Shown: positions 27,493 through 36,646, counted from the stretch's first letter. The stretch is DNA of 64,000 bases from Lachnospiraceae bacterium (GCA_015057665.1 SVDY01000001.1:248001-312000), one strand, 5' to 3'. Notes: generated by a model not told the origin, from the letters alone. Made by a program: numbers and translations.

Positions 27493-28512
27493 CTATTTCA
27501 CCGGCAGGTAGTCATTGGTAAATGCAGTATCAAGTGGTACCGGTTCTTCTGTCAGTCCCTTTTCGTTGACCCATTCATAAAAACCATTCCATCTGTCTGC
27601 ATCAATCAATCCCCACTGGGACGCTTCCGCCTGATATTTGTCTTTTAGATATTCCTGGCTGGCGAGTACCAGTTCCGGATCCAGTTCCGGAGCCGCCTTA
27701 CAAAGAATCTGGGCTGCTTCCGTAGGATCAGCGATGGCATCTTCATACCCCTTTGTCACAGCTGCCAGAAATGCCTTTGCCATCTCCGTTTTTTCTTCCA
27801 GATAACGGTTATTGGCAATGAGTACCGGTGTGTAATAATCAAAGACCGGATCAATGTCTGCAAACGCGAAATAATCTGTAGGAAGCTCTTCTAATTCCGT
27901 TTTCACTCCTGCCCAGGCATAAAATACCCAGATGGAATCTACAGAATTGGTCTTTAATGCAGACACTTCATCTGTCACCGTACTTGGAATCAGTTCCAGT
28001 CTGCTGTAATCACCGCCGTCGGTTTCCATCACTTCCTGTACTGTTCCAAGCTCAATGGCTCCATTCCAGGTAGCGTAAGTATGTCCTTCCATTCCTTTCG
28101 GTCTGTCCATTCCTTCCCCTTTTCTTGAGATAATACCGGAAGTGTTATGCTGAATGATTGCTGCAACAGCAGTTACCGGCAGGGCATCTTCCCCGCAAAG
28201 AGCCGCTGCCATGGAATCCTGGAAGGAAACACCAAACTGGGCTCTTCCGGAAGCGGTAAGAACCACTGCTCCGTCTTCCGGAGGCTGTACGATCTCCACA
28301 TCAAGTCCAGCCTCTTCAAAGTAGCCCTTTTCCTGGGCAACATAGAGACCTGTATGGTTTGTATTCGGTGTCCAGTCTAAAACCACTGTGATTTTTTCTA
28401 AATCTTTTCCTTCATTAGAACCATCTTTCTGGTTCCCCTCCTCATTGCTGCATGCAGCAAGAGAAAGAATCATAAGTATTGTAAGCAAAAATGCTGTTAC
28501 TCTTTTTTTCAT
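27493..28512 (-). CDS. thiY: ABC transporter substrate-binding lipoprotein (NMT1/ThiY-like)
   Basis: A 339-residue lipoprotein: signal MKKRVTAFLLTILMILSLAA with Cys in SLAACSNEEG, then an NMT1/THI5-like fold starting VVLDWTPNTNHTGLYVAQEK, the phrase characteristic of HMP-binding ThiY proteins. It captures the thiamine pyrimidine precursor outside the membrane (family knowledge). A 150-bp gap separates it from the permease gene; no obvious hairpin lies in it. Confidence 0.87.
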   Translation of the reverse strand: MKKRVTAFLLTILMILSLAACSNEEGNQKDGSNEGKDLEKITVVLDWTPNTNHTGLYVAQEKGYFEEAGLDVEIVQPPEDGAVVLTASGRAQFGVSFQDSMAAALCGEDALPVTAVAAIIQHNTSGIISRKGEGMDRPKGMEGHTYATWNGAIELGTVQEVMETDGGDYSRLELIPSTVTDEVSALKTNSVDSIWVFYAWAGVKTELEELPTDYFAFADIDPVFDYYTPVLIANNRYLEEKTEMAKAFLAAVTKGYEDAIADPTEAAQILCKAAPELDPELVLASQEYLKDKYQAEASQWGLIDADRWNGFYEWVNEKGLTEEPVPLDTAFTNDYLPVK

Positions 28513-28662
28513 GTTATCACTTTCCTTTCCTCTGCACTATAACAGAGATTCATCGTTTCGATTATACCCAGCATACTTAGATAAGGTTTATCTTCTTTTA
28601 TGCACTTCTGGCATACGCAGAAATCCTGGGCCATCAAAAGTTATCGTTCACATCACTAAGCC

Positions 28663-29436
28663 TTATTCGTCTTCTTTCAAATCTTCCCATGGCATACATT
28701 TCTTTTGTAATAAGTCTACCCCTTTCATAAGCAGTAGACTGATAAAGGATACCAGAAAAATTACGGCAAACATCTTATCAAAAGCAAATGCCTTACGAAC
28801 CCTTGTCATATACACTCCAAGACCGGAAAAGCCGCCAAGCCACTCAGAAATCACCGCACCTACCACAGCGTAGGAAGCAGAAATGCGCAGTCCGGAGAAG
28901 AACTGGCTTAAAGCCGCCGGCAGTTTAATGAATCGGAAGATCTGCCATCTGCCCGCTCCCATGGCTCGCATAAGATTCACTCCATCTGCATCCACAGAGC
29001 GGAAGCCGTTTAAAAGTCCCACTGCAATTGGAAAAAAGGTAGTAATAACGATAAGAATAATCTTCGGCATCATTTCATAACCAAACCAGAGTACCAGCAA
29101 AGGTGCAATGGCTACCGTAGGAACTGTCTGAGTCAGTACAAGAATGGGATAAAATGCTTTATAAAGCACTTCAAAATGGTCCATGAGCACAGCCATGACA
29201 AATCCCAGGAAAATTCCTAGTGCCAATCCTAAAAAAGCCTCTGACAAGGTCACAACAGAATGACCCATAAGTTCAGGAAATTCTTCTATAAATGCCTTCC
29301 CCACATCAATAGGAGATGGAAGCAGAAAAGAATCTATCATTCCAAGGCTCGATACTGTCTGCCACAGAACAAGAATCAGAAAAATAGCAGAAAAGGCCCA
29401 TAATTTATCTGTGATGTTTTGTAACTTTCTTTTCAA
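28663..29436 (-). CDS. thiX: ABC transporter permease (ThiX-like)
   Basis: A 257-residue six-span permease of the SsuC/TauC/ThiX type; the EAA loop reads GRWQIFRFIKLPAALSQFFSGLRI. Contact partner for the ATPase above. The best reading begins with a TTG at 29436, overlapping the thiamine-binding gene by 32 bp, which suggests translational coupling; no strong ribosome binding site is visible, so a later start cannot be excluded. Confidence 0.83.
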   Translation of the reverse strand: MKRKLQNITDKLWAFSAIFLILVLWQTVSSLGMIDSFLLPSPIDVGKAFIEEFPELMGHSVVTLSEAFLGLALGIFLGFVMAVLMDHFEVLYKAFYPILVLTQTVPTVAIAPLLVLWFGYEMMPKIILIVITTFFPIAVGLLNGFRSVDADGVNLMRAMGAGRWQIFRFIKLPAALSQFFSGLRISASYAVVGAVISEWLGGFSGLGVYMTRVRKAFAFDKMFAVIFLVSFISLLLMKGVDLLQKKCMPWEDLKEDE

Positions 29437-29701
29437 TGGTAAGCACGTCTCCTTCCGGACGATAATTAATCTTTACATAAGCAGATACAGATTGAGCTCC
29501 GGCACGGACTGCCACTTTCTGGCACTCCTTGATGATCTCCATCAGTTCATCGTAATCACCCTCGATGGAAGTCTCACAAGGCCCTACAAAGTAAGACAGG
29601 CCTGTACTCTTAATATAGGCAATAACCTCATCAACAACACGGATGACTTCTTCATCTCCATCCACTTTTGGTAATACTTGAATTGCTACACTTGCGTTCA
29701 T
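29405..29701 (-). CDS. MTH1187/YkoF-family thiamine-binding protein
   Basis: A 98-residue ferredoxin-like-fold protein (MNASVAIQVLPKVDG, YFVGPCETSIEGDYDELMEI). Family members bind thiamine or its pyrimidine and are often encoded beside HMP/thiamine transporters. First gene after the TPP riboswitch; it probably acts as an intracellular carrier or sensor for the imported compound. Confidence 0.85.
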   Translation of the reverse strand: MNASVAIQVLPKVDGDEEVIRVVDEVIAYIKSTGLSYFVGPCETSIEGDYDELMEIIKECQKVAVRAGAQSVSAYVKINYRPEGDVLTIEKKVTKHHR

Positions 29702-29831
29702 AGTTACATTCTCCTTTCATCCCAAAAGAGTTACACTCTTTCGTCAATATGATTTAAAACTATGAACCTGAAATTGCGGGATTCTTTTGTTTTATGATAG
29801 AAGGTTCCGCGGCATCTTCTTATCTCTTTGT

Positions 29832-29862
29832 GATATAGGAAATTCAAAGAATTTCCTATATC
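29832..29862. repeat. 14-bp perfect palindrome between riboswitch terminator and first thi gene
   Basis: GATATAGGAAATTC, AAA, GAATTTCCTATATC. It follows the riboswitch terminator in the transcript and has no U-run, so it could be a processing or stabilising stem of the read-through mRNA. Confidence 0.6.
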
Positions 29863-29867
29863 AATAA

Positions 29868-30016
29868 TAAAAAAGCCGGAGGGATAATCCTCCGGCAGTT
29901 CTTACACTTTCCTAAAAACAAAAGCAGTTCCTACGCTGGCATTATCCAGATCAGGTTCACGGGTTCGAAGTGAATACACTTCATCTCAGCCAGCTCAATT
30001 ACCAGCGCCCCTTTTT
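29868..30016 (-). promoter_or_regulatory. TPP riboswitch (THI box) with terminator
   Basis: Aptamer at 29928-30016 on the minus strand: GGGGCGCTGGTAATTGAGCT..., CTGAGAT, then the hallmark GAACCTGATCTGG.TAATGCCAGCGTAGG. The expression platform is a GCCGGAGG hairpin (29875-29896) followed by TTTTTT. Thiamine pyrophosphate should cause termination and shut off the downstream transporter operon. Confidence 0.97.
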
Positions 30017-30030
30017 AATTTTACAAATCA

Positions 30031-30059
30031 AGTGTACTACGGCAAGAATCAGAAGTCAA
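30031..30059 (-). promoter_or_regulatory. predicted promoter of the thi transporter operon
   Basis: Minus strand: -35 TTGACT (30054-30059), 17-bp spacer, -10 TACACT (30031-30036), just ahead of the TPP aptamer. Confidence 0.7.
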
Positions 30060-30068
30060 GACAGGTTT

Positions 30069-30941
30069 CTATATCTTCTCATGCAGAATATTCTTATACC
30101 CTTCCCCGTAGATCTCATTGGCACTTGAGACAATCATAAAGGCATCTTTATCTTCATGTTTTACAATATCTTCAAGTTCCGGTGCCCGTTTCTTCTGTAC
30201 AACACACATAATGACCTTTTTATCTGTTCCTGTATAGGCGCCCTGTCCGCTTAAATAAGTTGCACCAATATCCATATCTTTTAAAATACGGGCAGCAATT
30301 CGCTCTGCCTCATTACTGATAATATAAATAAGCTTTGCCTCATCGCTTCCATAGAGCATATAATCCATGGCTTTTCCCGATACGGTAACCGCAATAAAAG
30401 CATAAAGCACAATATTAAAATCCCGGAATACAAGACCTGATATGGATACGATCACAATATCCGTCATCAGGAATAAAAATCCGGTTTTCAGGTGTTTATA
30501 CTTGGTACGGAGAACTTTGACAATAATATCTGTGCCTCCTGTGGTAGCTCCGCACTGAAATACAATGGCGATTCCCACTCCCACAAGAATACTTCCGGCA
30601 AGGGCCGCAAGGAGAGGGTCTGTCGTAATCGGAGGAAATTCTGCCAGTTTATTCGTCATAACAGAATTGATCAAAATGGCAAAAAAGGTAGATGCAATAA
30701 ATTTCCCGCCAAACTTCCACCATCCAAGTAGTACGATCGGAATATTCAGGATAAAATACAGAGTACCTGTGTCGATAGATACCAGACGGTTTAAAATAAC
30801 AGCGATACCGATCAAGCCGCCCGGAGCTAGGTTATTCGGGTCCAGGAACAAGGCAACTCCAGCCGCATAGATAAAAGAACCTAAAACAATCCCACCTATA
30901 TATAATAATGATTTTTTATCAAAAGAAAGTCTCTCCGGCAT
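30069..30941 (-). CDS. YitT-family membrane protein (DUF161/DUF2179)
   Basis: A 290-residue protein with five to six membrane spans (residues 10-195, including GGLIGIAVILNRL and QCGATTGGTDIIVKVLRTKY) and a soluble C-terminal DUF2179 domain (about 200-290). The family is widespread in Firmicutes and of unsettled function, possibly transport. Monocistronic by position. Confidence 0.9.
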   Translation of the reverse strand: MPERLSFDKKSLLYIGGIVLGSFIYAAGVALFLDPNNLAPGGLIGIAVILNRLVSIDTGTLYFILNIPIVLLGWWKFGGKFIASTFFAILINSVMTNKLAEFPPITTDPLLAALAGSILVGVGIAIVFQCGATTGGTDIIVKVLRTKYKHLKTGFLFLMTDIVIVSISGLVFRDFNIVLYAFIAVTVSGKAMDYMLYGSDEAKLIYIISNEAERIAARILKDMDIGATYLSGQGAYTGTDKKVIMCVVQKKRAPELEDIVKHEDKDAFMIVSSANEIYGEGYKNILHEKI

Positions 30942-31000
30942 ATGGTTTCTCCTTTTCGTAAAAGTTCATGCACCTATTTTATCACATAGTATACCCATTA

Positions 31001-31059
31001 AAAAGAGCAAAGTTCCTCTCCCGGTGTTTTTCAGAAACTACCAGTTGCAACTTTGCTCT
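31001..31059 (-). terminator. terminator of tspO
   Basis: AGAGCAAAGTT (31004-31014) pairs with AACTTTGCTCT (31049-31059); CTTTTTAA follows on the minus strand. The loop is long (34 nt). Confidence 0.65.
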
Positions 31060-31066
31060 ATCTTCT

Positions 31067-31534
31067 TTACCGATTCAGCCACCAGACTCCAAGATTCAGA
31101 TATCCGGCATAGGTCACCCAGACAAGATAAGGAACCATAAGATAGGCTGCCCTTCTTGAAATGGGATAAAACAAACGTATGGTGTGAAATATCAGAAGCC
31201 ACAAAGCTGCCAATACTAAAAATGCTGCAAAATATTTCCCAAATCCAAAAAATACAATGGTCCAGAAAAAATTAAAGATTAACTGAAATCCATAAAACAA
31301 CAATGCTTCATCAATTGCCATACTTTCTTTCCCTGATACGGTAACAAGATAAGAGGCAATTCCCATCATGGCATAGAGAATGGTCCATACTACCGGAAAG
31401 ACCCATGCCGGCGGCGTGAGAGGCGGTTTATTCATAGCTGCATAGGCCATCATTCCATCTTTTGTCAAAAGAGTGGCCAAAACACCAACAAGAATAGGAA
31501 TCACTGCTGCAATGATAAAATCTTTCTTTTTCAT
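31067..31534 (-). CDS. tspO: TspO/MBR-family protein
   Basis: A 155-residue protein with five membrane spans and the aromatic-rich TspO pattern: NKPPLTPPAWVFPVVWTILYAMMG, WTIVFFGFGKYFAA, YLVWVTYAGYLNLGVWWLN. TspO proteins bind porphyrins and modulate stress responses; the ligand here is unknown. Confidence 0.93.
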   Translation of the reverse strand: MKKKDFIIAAVIPILVGVLATLLTKDGMMAYAAMNKPPLTPPAWVFPVVWTILYAMMGIASYLVTVSGKESMAIDEALLFYGFQLIFNFFWTIVFFGFGKYFAAFLVLAALWLLIFHTIRLFYPISRRAAYLMVPYLVWVTYAGYLNLGVWWLNR

Positions 31535-31602
31535 TGTCCCTCACATGCATTTTTTATTAGTATATGCATTTTCGAACCTTTGATGCAGCATTCTCCACGA
31601 TA

Positions 31603-31630
31603 AAAAAGGAGAGAACGTTTTCTCTCCTTC
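31603..31630 (-). terminator. terminator of the ktr-kdpDE operon
   Basis: AAGGAGAGAAAACGTTCTCTCCTTTTTT on the minus strand directly after the response regulator stop. Confidence 0.88.
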
Positions 31631-31633
31631 TTT

Positions 31634-32338
31634 CTATTCTACTTTTAACATCCGGTATCCAACCCCAATATGAGTCTGTATATACAGGGCTGACTCCTCC
31701 CCTGATTCCAGCTTCTTACGAAGGGTTGCCATAAATACCCGGAGTGAAACAATATCATTCTCCCAGCTGCTTCCCCAGACACTTTGTGTAATAAACTTAT
31801 GAGTGAGAACTTTCCCTGTATTACGTGCCAGCAGACAAAGAAGTTTATATTCAATAGGTGTCAGATGAAGTTCTTCCTCTCCCATATAGGCACATCCTGT
31901 CGAATAATCAATGGAAAGCTTTCCATTGGTATAAATCGGAGATTCTGCCTGACTGCTGCTATGTAAGATTCCAAGCCGGCGCTGAGTTACACGAAGCCTT
32001 GCAAGCAGTTCGTCCACAGAAAAAGGTTTGGTCAGATAGTCATCTGCCCCTGCATCCAGAGCTTCGATTTTATCATAATCTTCGCTTCGGGCGCTGATTA
32101 CAATAATAGGAACATTAGACCAGCTTCGAATCCGGTTAATGACCTCGACTCCATCCATATCCGGAAGTCCCAGATCCAGTAAAATAATATCCGGATTATG
32201 GGATACTGCCCCCATAACGGCTGACTTCCCATCCGATGCCGTATCGTATCGATATTCATGGGCCTTTAGTGTTGTGGTGATTAATTTTCTGACCGCTGTA
32301 TCATCTTCTACCACCAATATTTTAAAATTTTTATTCAT
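31634..32338 (-). CDS. kdpE: KdpE-like OmpR-family response regulator
   Basis: A 234-residue regulator: receiver domain (1-120) with acidic pocket VVEDD, phospho-acceptor Asp in DIILLDLGLPDMDG, and PFSVDELLARL; winged-helix DNA-binding domain (about 135-232, LTPIEYKLLCLLARNTGKVLTH). Overlaps the kinase gene by 8 bp. No kdpFABC genes are visible; the operon instead carries Ktr/Trk genes, which it likely controls. Confidence 0.92.
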   Translation of the reverse strand: MNKNFKILVVEDDTAVRKLITTTLKAHEYRYDTASDGKSAVMGAVSHNPDIILLDLGLPDMDGVEVINRIRSWSNVPIIVISARSEDYDKIEALDAGADDYLTKPFSVDELLARLRVTQRRLGILHSSSQAESPIYTNGKLSIDYSTGCAYMGEEELHLTPIEYKLLCLLARNTGKVLTHKFITQSVWGSSWENDIVSLRVFMATLRKKLESGEESALYIQTHIGVGYRMLKVE

Positions 32339-34313
32339 ATATCATCATCTCCTTAAGGGGAAGGGTAAAACGGAACAGGGTTCCCTGAGGTTGGTTATCC
32401 TCCACGCAAATGCTTCCACCGTGGGCTTCCACAATGGCCTTGCACAAATAAAGACCAAGTCCAAGACTTCTTCTGCTGTCTGCAACCTTATTGGACCCGC
32501 AATAGAATTTTTCGAATATATTTCTCTTTTCTTCTTCTGTAATACCCGGACCGTTATCTGCAACACAGATTTCAGCCATTTGCCGGCATCCTTCCTCCTG
32601 CTGCTCTGCCACTCGGTCAAGAATCACTCTTATTCTGGAACCTTCCGGTGTGTATTTAATTCCATTATCAATCAGATTGATCAGAACCTGTACAATCAGA
32701 CGGATATCTACCTCCGCCAGCATGAGTTCTGCCTTTTCCAAAATCTCAATGGAATGCTTTTCTCCATAATTATGGACATGGCGCAGTGCCTCTTCCACAA
32801 TATCACTGACCAGTTCCGTGGACTTGTGAAGCTGCATTTTTCCATCCTCAATTCTGGTGGATGCAAGCAGATTCTCTACCAGAGTAATCAGCCACATGGA
32901 TTCATCGTAAATATCCTTGTAGAGACGCTGTTTGGTCTCAACTTCAAAATTCTCTCCATTGGTCAGCAAGTTGCTCGCATGACCTGAGATAGAAGTGAGC
33001 GGAGTACGGAAATCATGGGAAATAGAGCGGAGCAGATTGGCGCGGAGCTGTTCATTCTTTGCACGGATGGCAGCCTCCTCCTTTTCTCTTGCATTTTTTT
33101 CATTCTCAAGAGCCAGGGCACATTCGCCAAGAATAGACAAAAGAATACTGTGTTCCGCAACTTCCAGAGGATTTCTCCAGGCTTCAATTCCTACTACACC
33201 GTAAATACGCTCATTCACTCGAAGTGAAAAATACAGATATCTGGAATCAGATAAGGTGTCCGTTGTAGCTCCTGCGGAATGATTATGTGAAAGTACCCAT
33301 CCCGCTGTCTCCATTTCTTTTTCCAGATTCTCCAAAGGTTTTGTAAGCCCCTCTGTTCCAATATGTCTGGGAGCTTTCAGGCCCTCGTTTTCTATGTCAA
33401 AGACAAGCATATTCCGGCCAAGCAGCTTTACAATCTGATCAGCCATCGTCTCCATAATTTCTTCTTTGTTTTTTGCTTTGGACAATAGCTGGTCTGTCTC
33501 AAACAAAATTTTAGTTCGATAGGCATTTCTTGCAGATAACTTTGCCTGGGCCTTATAACGGATTGCAAAGGTTCCCGTAATAAATGCCGTAAGAAACATA
33601 ACCAGAAAGGTAACCGGATATCCCGTCGCATAAGCCATCAGGGTAAAGCGGGGATTGGTGAAAAAATAGTTAAAAATAAATACACTGGCTACAGAAGAAA
33701 CTAAACTATAAACCAGATGAGATGTGGCCACAGATGTGAGCAAAACTCCAAGAATATACACCATAATAATATTCGCATCCGTAAATCCCAGATGATAAAA
33801 CAGATTACTAAGTACGGTGGCTCCGGCAAGTATCCCTCCAGTCATGGCACAGTTTTTCAGTTCTGCTTTCAAAGCATTTTTCTTTCTTTTCTCCGGAAAA
33901 TATCGGGCTTCTGCATTTTTATCCGGAATAATATGAATATCGATTCCCGACACATGAGAAATCAACTGTTCCGTAAGAGGCGTTTTTCCAAACCATTTTT
34001 TCCTGCCGGCAGCACTTTGACCAAGGACAATCTTACTTACACCGGAAAGTCTGGCATATTCCGCAATCTGAAATGCCACATCATCTCCATTGACAGTAGC
34101 AATGTCTGCCCCCAGTTCCTGAGCAAGCTGTCTGTTTTCCTGAAGTCTTTGTTTATTATCTTCTGATTCCAGTACAAAACCGGGCGTTTCTACAAACAGT
34201 GCCGTAAACTGCCCCTGAAAAGCATCTGCCATGCGTGCGGCTGTCCGAATGATCCTTCCATTGGTAGGAGCAGAAGAAAGACAGGCTAAAATATGTTCTT
34301 TTTTCTCCTTCAC
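32331..34313 (-). CDS. kdpD: KdpD-like sensor histidine kinase lacking the N-terminal KdpD domain
   Basis: About 660 residues. Begins directly with a universal-stress-protein domain (residues 1-125), then four DUF4118 membrane spans (about 155-250), a GAF-like domain (about 275-420), the phospho-acceptor helix LLRSISHDFRTPLTS and an ATPase domain (NLIDNGIKYTPEG, VADNGPGI, GLGLYLCKAIVEAHGG). The canonical ~200-residue N-terminal KdpD domain of E. coli is absent. In Staphylococcus the KdpD USP domain binds c-di-AMP, so this form may sense that nucleotide. The GTG at 34313, eight bases after AGGAGG, is a better start than the GTG at 34322. Confidence 0.88.
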   Translation of the reverse strand: MKEKKEHILACLSSAPTNGRIIRTAARMADAFQGQFTALFVETPGFVLESEDNKQRLQENRQLAQELGADIATVNGDDVAFQIAEYARLSGVSKIVLGQSAAGRKKWFGKTPLTEQLISHVSGIDIHIIPDKNAEARYFPEKRKKNALKAELKNCAMTGGILAGATVLSNLFYHLGFTDANIIMVYILGVLLTSVATSHLVYSLVSSVASVFIFNYFFTNPRFTLMAYATGYPVTFLVMFLTAFITGTFAIRYKAQAKLSARNAYRTKILFETDQLLSKAKNKEEIMETMADQIVKLLGRNMLVFDIENEGLKAPRHIGTEGLTKPLENLEKEMETAGWVLSHNHSAGATTDTLSDSRYLYFSLRVNERIYGVVGIEAWRNPLEVAEHSILLSILGECALALENEKNAREKEEAAIRAKNEQLRANLLRSISHDFRTPLTSISGHASNLLTNGENFEVETKQRLYKDIYDESMWLITLVENLLASTRIEDGKMQLHKSTELVSDIVEEALRHVHNYGEKHSIEILEKAELMLAEVDIRLIVQVLINLIDNGIKYTPEGSRIRVILDRVAEQQEEGCRQMAEICVADNGPGITEEEKRNIFEKFYCGSNKVADSRRSLGLGLYLCKAIVEAHGGSICVEDNQPQGTLFRFTLPLKEMMIYE

Positions 34314-34389
34314 AGACAGCACCTCCTTTTACTGACATGTTTTATAGATTATCTTCTTTTCATCACTTTTTCTTTTATTTATTGATTCA

Positions 34390-34467
34390 TCATAGCACAT
34401 TTTTCAGCACAAAATAACCTATGATTAAAAAAATAAGCAAAACAAATAACAGGAAAAAATCTTCCAT
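34390..34467 (-). CDS. 25-residue single-span membrane peptide in the potassium operon
   Basis: ATG at 34467 preceded by GGGGTGAGGAG gives MEDFFLLFVLLIFLIIGYFV and LKNVL, then TGA. Nearly the whole peptide is one membrane helix. It sits between the ktrA and kdpD genes, 29 bp after ktrA. Size, topology and company recall KdpF (about 29 residues), which stabilises the Kdp pump, but no KdpABC is present, so it may serve the Ktr transporter or the KdpD kinase. The strong ribosome binding site is the main reason to believe it is translated. Confidence 0.7.
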   Translation of the reverse strand: MEDFFLLFVLLIFLIIGYFVLKNVL

Positions 34468-34496
34468 CTCCTCACCCCTTTTGTTATCTTTTCCAT

Positions 34497-35144
34497 CTAA
34501 ATATGGAAGCACCGCTGAATTGCCTTTTGTTTTCCAAGTACCAGGATGGATTCATCCTTTGTGAGCAAAAGATCCGGCGTAATATTCATATCCAAATTTC
34601 CATGTTTCATAATTCCAAGAACATTGATCCCATATTTTTTTCGAAGATCCAGCTGAACAATGGTTTTGCCGCACCATTCTGCCGGAACGGAAATCTCAAA
34701 AATACTATGTTCTCCGTCCAGTTCTATGTAATCAAGTACATGATCAGAGGAACAGCGGATAGCTGTCCAGGCTGCCAGCTGTTTTTCCGGATAGACCACC
34801 TCATCCGCTCCGTTTCTCAACAAAAACTTTTCCTGCATTCCCCTCGATGCCCGGGCAATTACTTTTTTTGCTCCCAATTCTTTTAAGATAGATGCTGTCT
34901 CCAGGGAATTTTGAAAATTATCCCCTATGGCAACAATGCAGGCATCATAATTAGATACTCCAAGAGAGGAAAGAAATTCTTCACTGGTGCTGTCTCCAAT
35001 CTGAGCATTGGTCACATAAGGAAGCACCTGATGAACCCTTTCTTCATTGTTGTCTACAGCCATGACCTGATGATCCATCTCATATAATTTTTCTGCAATA
35101 TGCCTTCCAAATCTTCCAAGTCCAATCAATAATATACTTTTCAC
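34497..35144 (-). CDS. ktrA: KtrA/TrkA potassium channel gating subunit (RCK)
   Basis: A 215-residue cytoplasmic regulator: Rossmann RCK_N domain with ILLIGLGRFGRHIAEKL and the acidic residue in VMAVDNNEERV that binds nucleotide ribose, then an RCK_C domain (about 130-215) that in KtrA binds c-di-AMP. GTG start at 35144 chosen because ACAGGAGGAAG lies just upstream. Partner of the membrane subunit encoded directly upstream. Confidence 0.92.
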   Translation of the reverse strand: MKSILLIGLGRFGRHIAEKLYEMDHQVMAVDNNEERVHQVLPYVTNAQIGDSTSEEFLSSLGVSNYDACIVAIGDNFQNSLETASILKELGAKKVIARASRGMQEKFLLRNGADEVVYPEKQLAAWTAIRCSSDHVLDYIELDGEHSIFEISVPAEWCGKTIVQLDLRKKYGINVLGIMKHGNLDMNITPDLLLTKDESILVLGKQKAIQRCFHI

Positions 35145-35160
35145 AATACTTCCTCCTGTC

Positions 35161-36501
35161 TTAACCAACGGTCATTGCTTCTTTTGGATATCTGCCGGAT
35201 GCCTCAGCTCCCGAAACTGTCGCGAATATAATGGTAAGTCCTCCCACTCTTCCAAAATACATAAGGCCAATGAGAATCAAGCGGGATACAAGTCCAAGCT
35301 TCGGCGTAATCCCAAGTGTCAGCCCTACAGTGCCAATGGCAGAACCTGTTTCAAACAAACAGGTAAGAAGAGAAATTCCTTCGATCCTGCTTATGACAAA
35401 ACCGCCCGCAAGAAACAGCACCAGATACATGGTAAGAATGGTCGCCGCTTCTCTTACTGTCTCTTCTTCTATCCTGCGTCCAAAGAAATGGGTATGGGCC
35501 CTTCTTCGAAAAACAGAAACTGCCGTAGAACTTAAGACTGCAAATGTTGTTGTCTTCATACCTCCTGCCGTAGACCCTGGTGAACCTCCAATCAACATAA
35601 GAATTATCATAATTCCAATTCCTGTTTCGCTTATCCTTGTCAAATCTATAGTATTAAATCCTGCTGTTCTCGGTGTCACAGACTGAAACAAAGAGACCAG
35701 CACCCTTTCTTTTATCTCCATTCCTGTAAATTCAAAAGCATAAAAATACACCGCCGGAATCACAATCAACAACAACGTTGTAGTTAAAATCACCTTACTC
35801 TGCATTCTGTATTTCTTAAATCTGAACTGATTCTTCCCTATATCTTCCCAGGTCATAAAGCCGATACCGCCAATGACAATGAGTGCCATGATTACCCCAT
35901 TTATCAAAGGCTGTCCTGCAAAATGTACCAGAGAAGAATACTTCTCTCTTACCCCCATCAGATCAAATCCTGCATTACAAAAAGCAGAAATGGAGTGAAA
36001 AATGGCATACCAGCTTCCTTTCCCTATACCAAACTCTTTCACAAACACAGGAGCCATCAGAATTGCCCCTGTTCCCTCAATGAATAAAGTCATTTTCAAA
36101 ATAAATCCGGTGAATTTCACAATGCCGCCCAGTTTATGAACTGACATGGAATCCTTCATAATACTTCTTTGCCGAAGGCCGATTTTCTTTCCTGAAGCGA
36201 TTGCAATAGCTGCTGCCACAGTAACCACGCCCATTCCACCTATCTGAATCAGAAGAAGGATGACCGTTTGGCCAAAGCCGGACCAGTAAGTTGCCGTGTC
36301 CTGTACAATCAATCCGGTCACACAGATTGCGGATGTGGCTGTAAACAGTGCATCCGTAAATAATGCTCCCTGTCCGTCTCTTGTGGCAATGGGCAGCATA
36401 AGAAGACAGGCACCGGCAAGAATGGCACCGGCAAATCCAAGGATAATAATCTGAGACGATGTTAATACCTTGCGATGATGTTCTCTTCCTTTTTTCTCCA
36501 T
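35161..36501 (-). CDS. ktrB: KtrB/TrkH potassium transporter membrane subunit
   Basis: A 446-residue four-fold M1-P-M2 repeat protein. Selectivity-filter loops are visible: ATSAICVTGL, SISAFCNAGFD, SVTPRTAGFNT and ETGSAIGTVGLTLG. Imports K+ (often Na+-coupled in Ktr systems). First gene of the operon ktrB-ktrA-peptide-kdpD-kdpE, with 16 bp to ktrA, so sensor and transporter are co-expressed. Confidence 0.93.
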   Translation of the reverse strand: MEKKGREHHRKVLTSSQIIILGFAGAILAGACLLMLPIATRDGQGALFTDALFTATSAICVTGLIVQDTATYWSGFGQTVILLLIQIGGMGVVTVAAAIAIASGKKIGLRQRSIMKDSMSVHKLGGIVKFTGFILKMTLFIEGTGAILMAPVFVKEFGIGKGSWYAIFHSISAFCNAGFDLMGVREKYSSLVHFAGQPLINGVIMALIVIGGIGFMTWEDIGKNQFRFKKYRMQSKVILTTTLLLIVIPAVYFYAFEFTGMEIKERVLVSLFQSVTPRTAGFNTIDLTRISETGIGIMIILMLIGGSPGSTAGGMKTTTFAVLSSTAVSVFRRRAHTHFFGRRIEEETVREAATILTMYLVLFLAGGFVISRIEGISLLTCLFETGSAIGTVGLTLGITPKLGLVSRLILIGLMYFGRVGGLTIIFATVSGAEASGRYPKEAMTVG

Positions 36502-36605
36502 ATGTCCTTCCTGCCTATAACCTCTTTTTTGTTTCTATTATCACATTCTGCTCGTAAAAAGTGTATTAAGGTTATGATTCATACCATTAAGATTGCATTA
36601 AGAAA

Positions 36606-36627
36606 GGGTGCTGCTTTCGCAACACCC
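36606..36627 (-). terminator. terminator of the glycerate kinase gene
   Basis: GGGTGTTG CGAAAG CAGCACCC followed by TTTCTTAAT on the minus strand. Confidence 0.75.
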
Positions 36628-36646
36628 ACCCATTATTCCATTCTGT

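Noticed and set aside
32139..32987. 282-codon + strand frame
   Set aside because: Antisense to kdpE and kdpD, whose catalytic motifs are intact.
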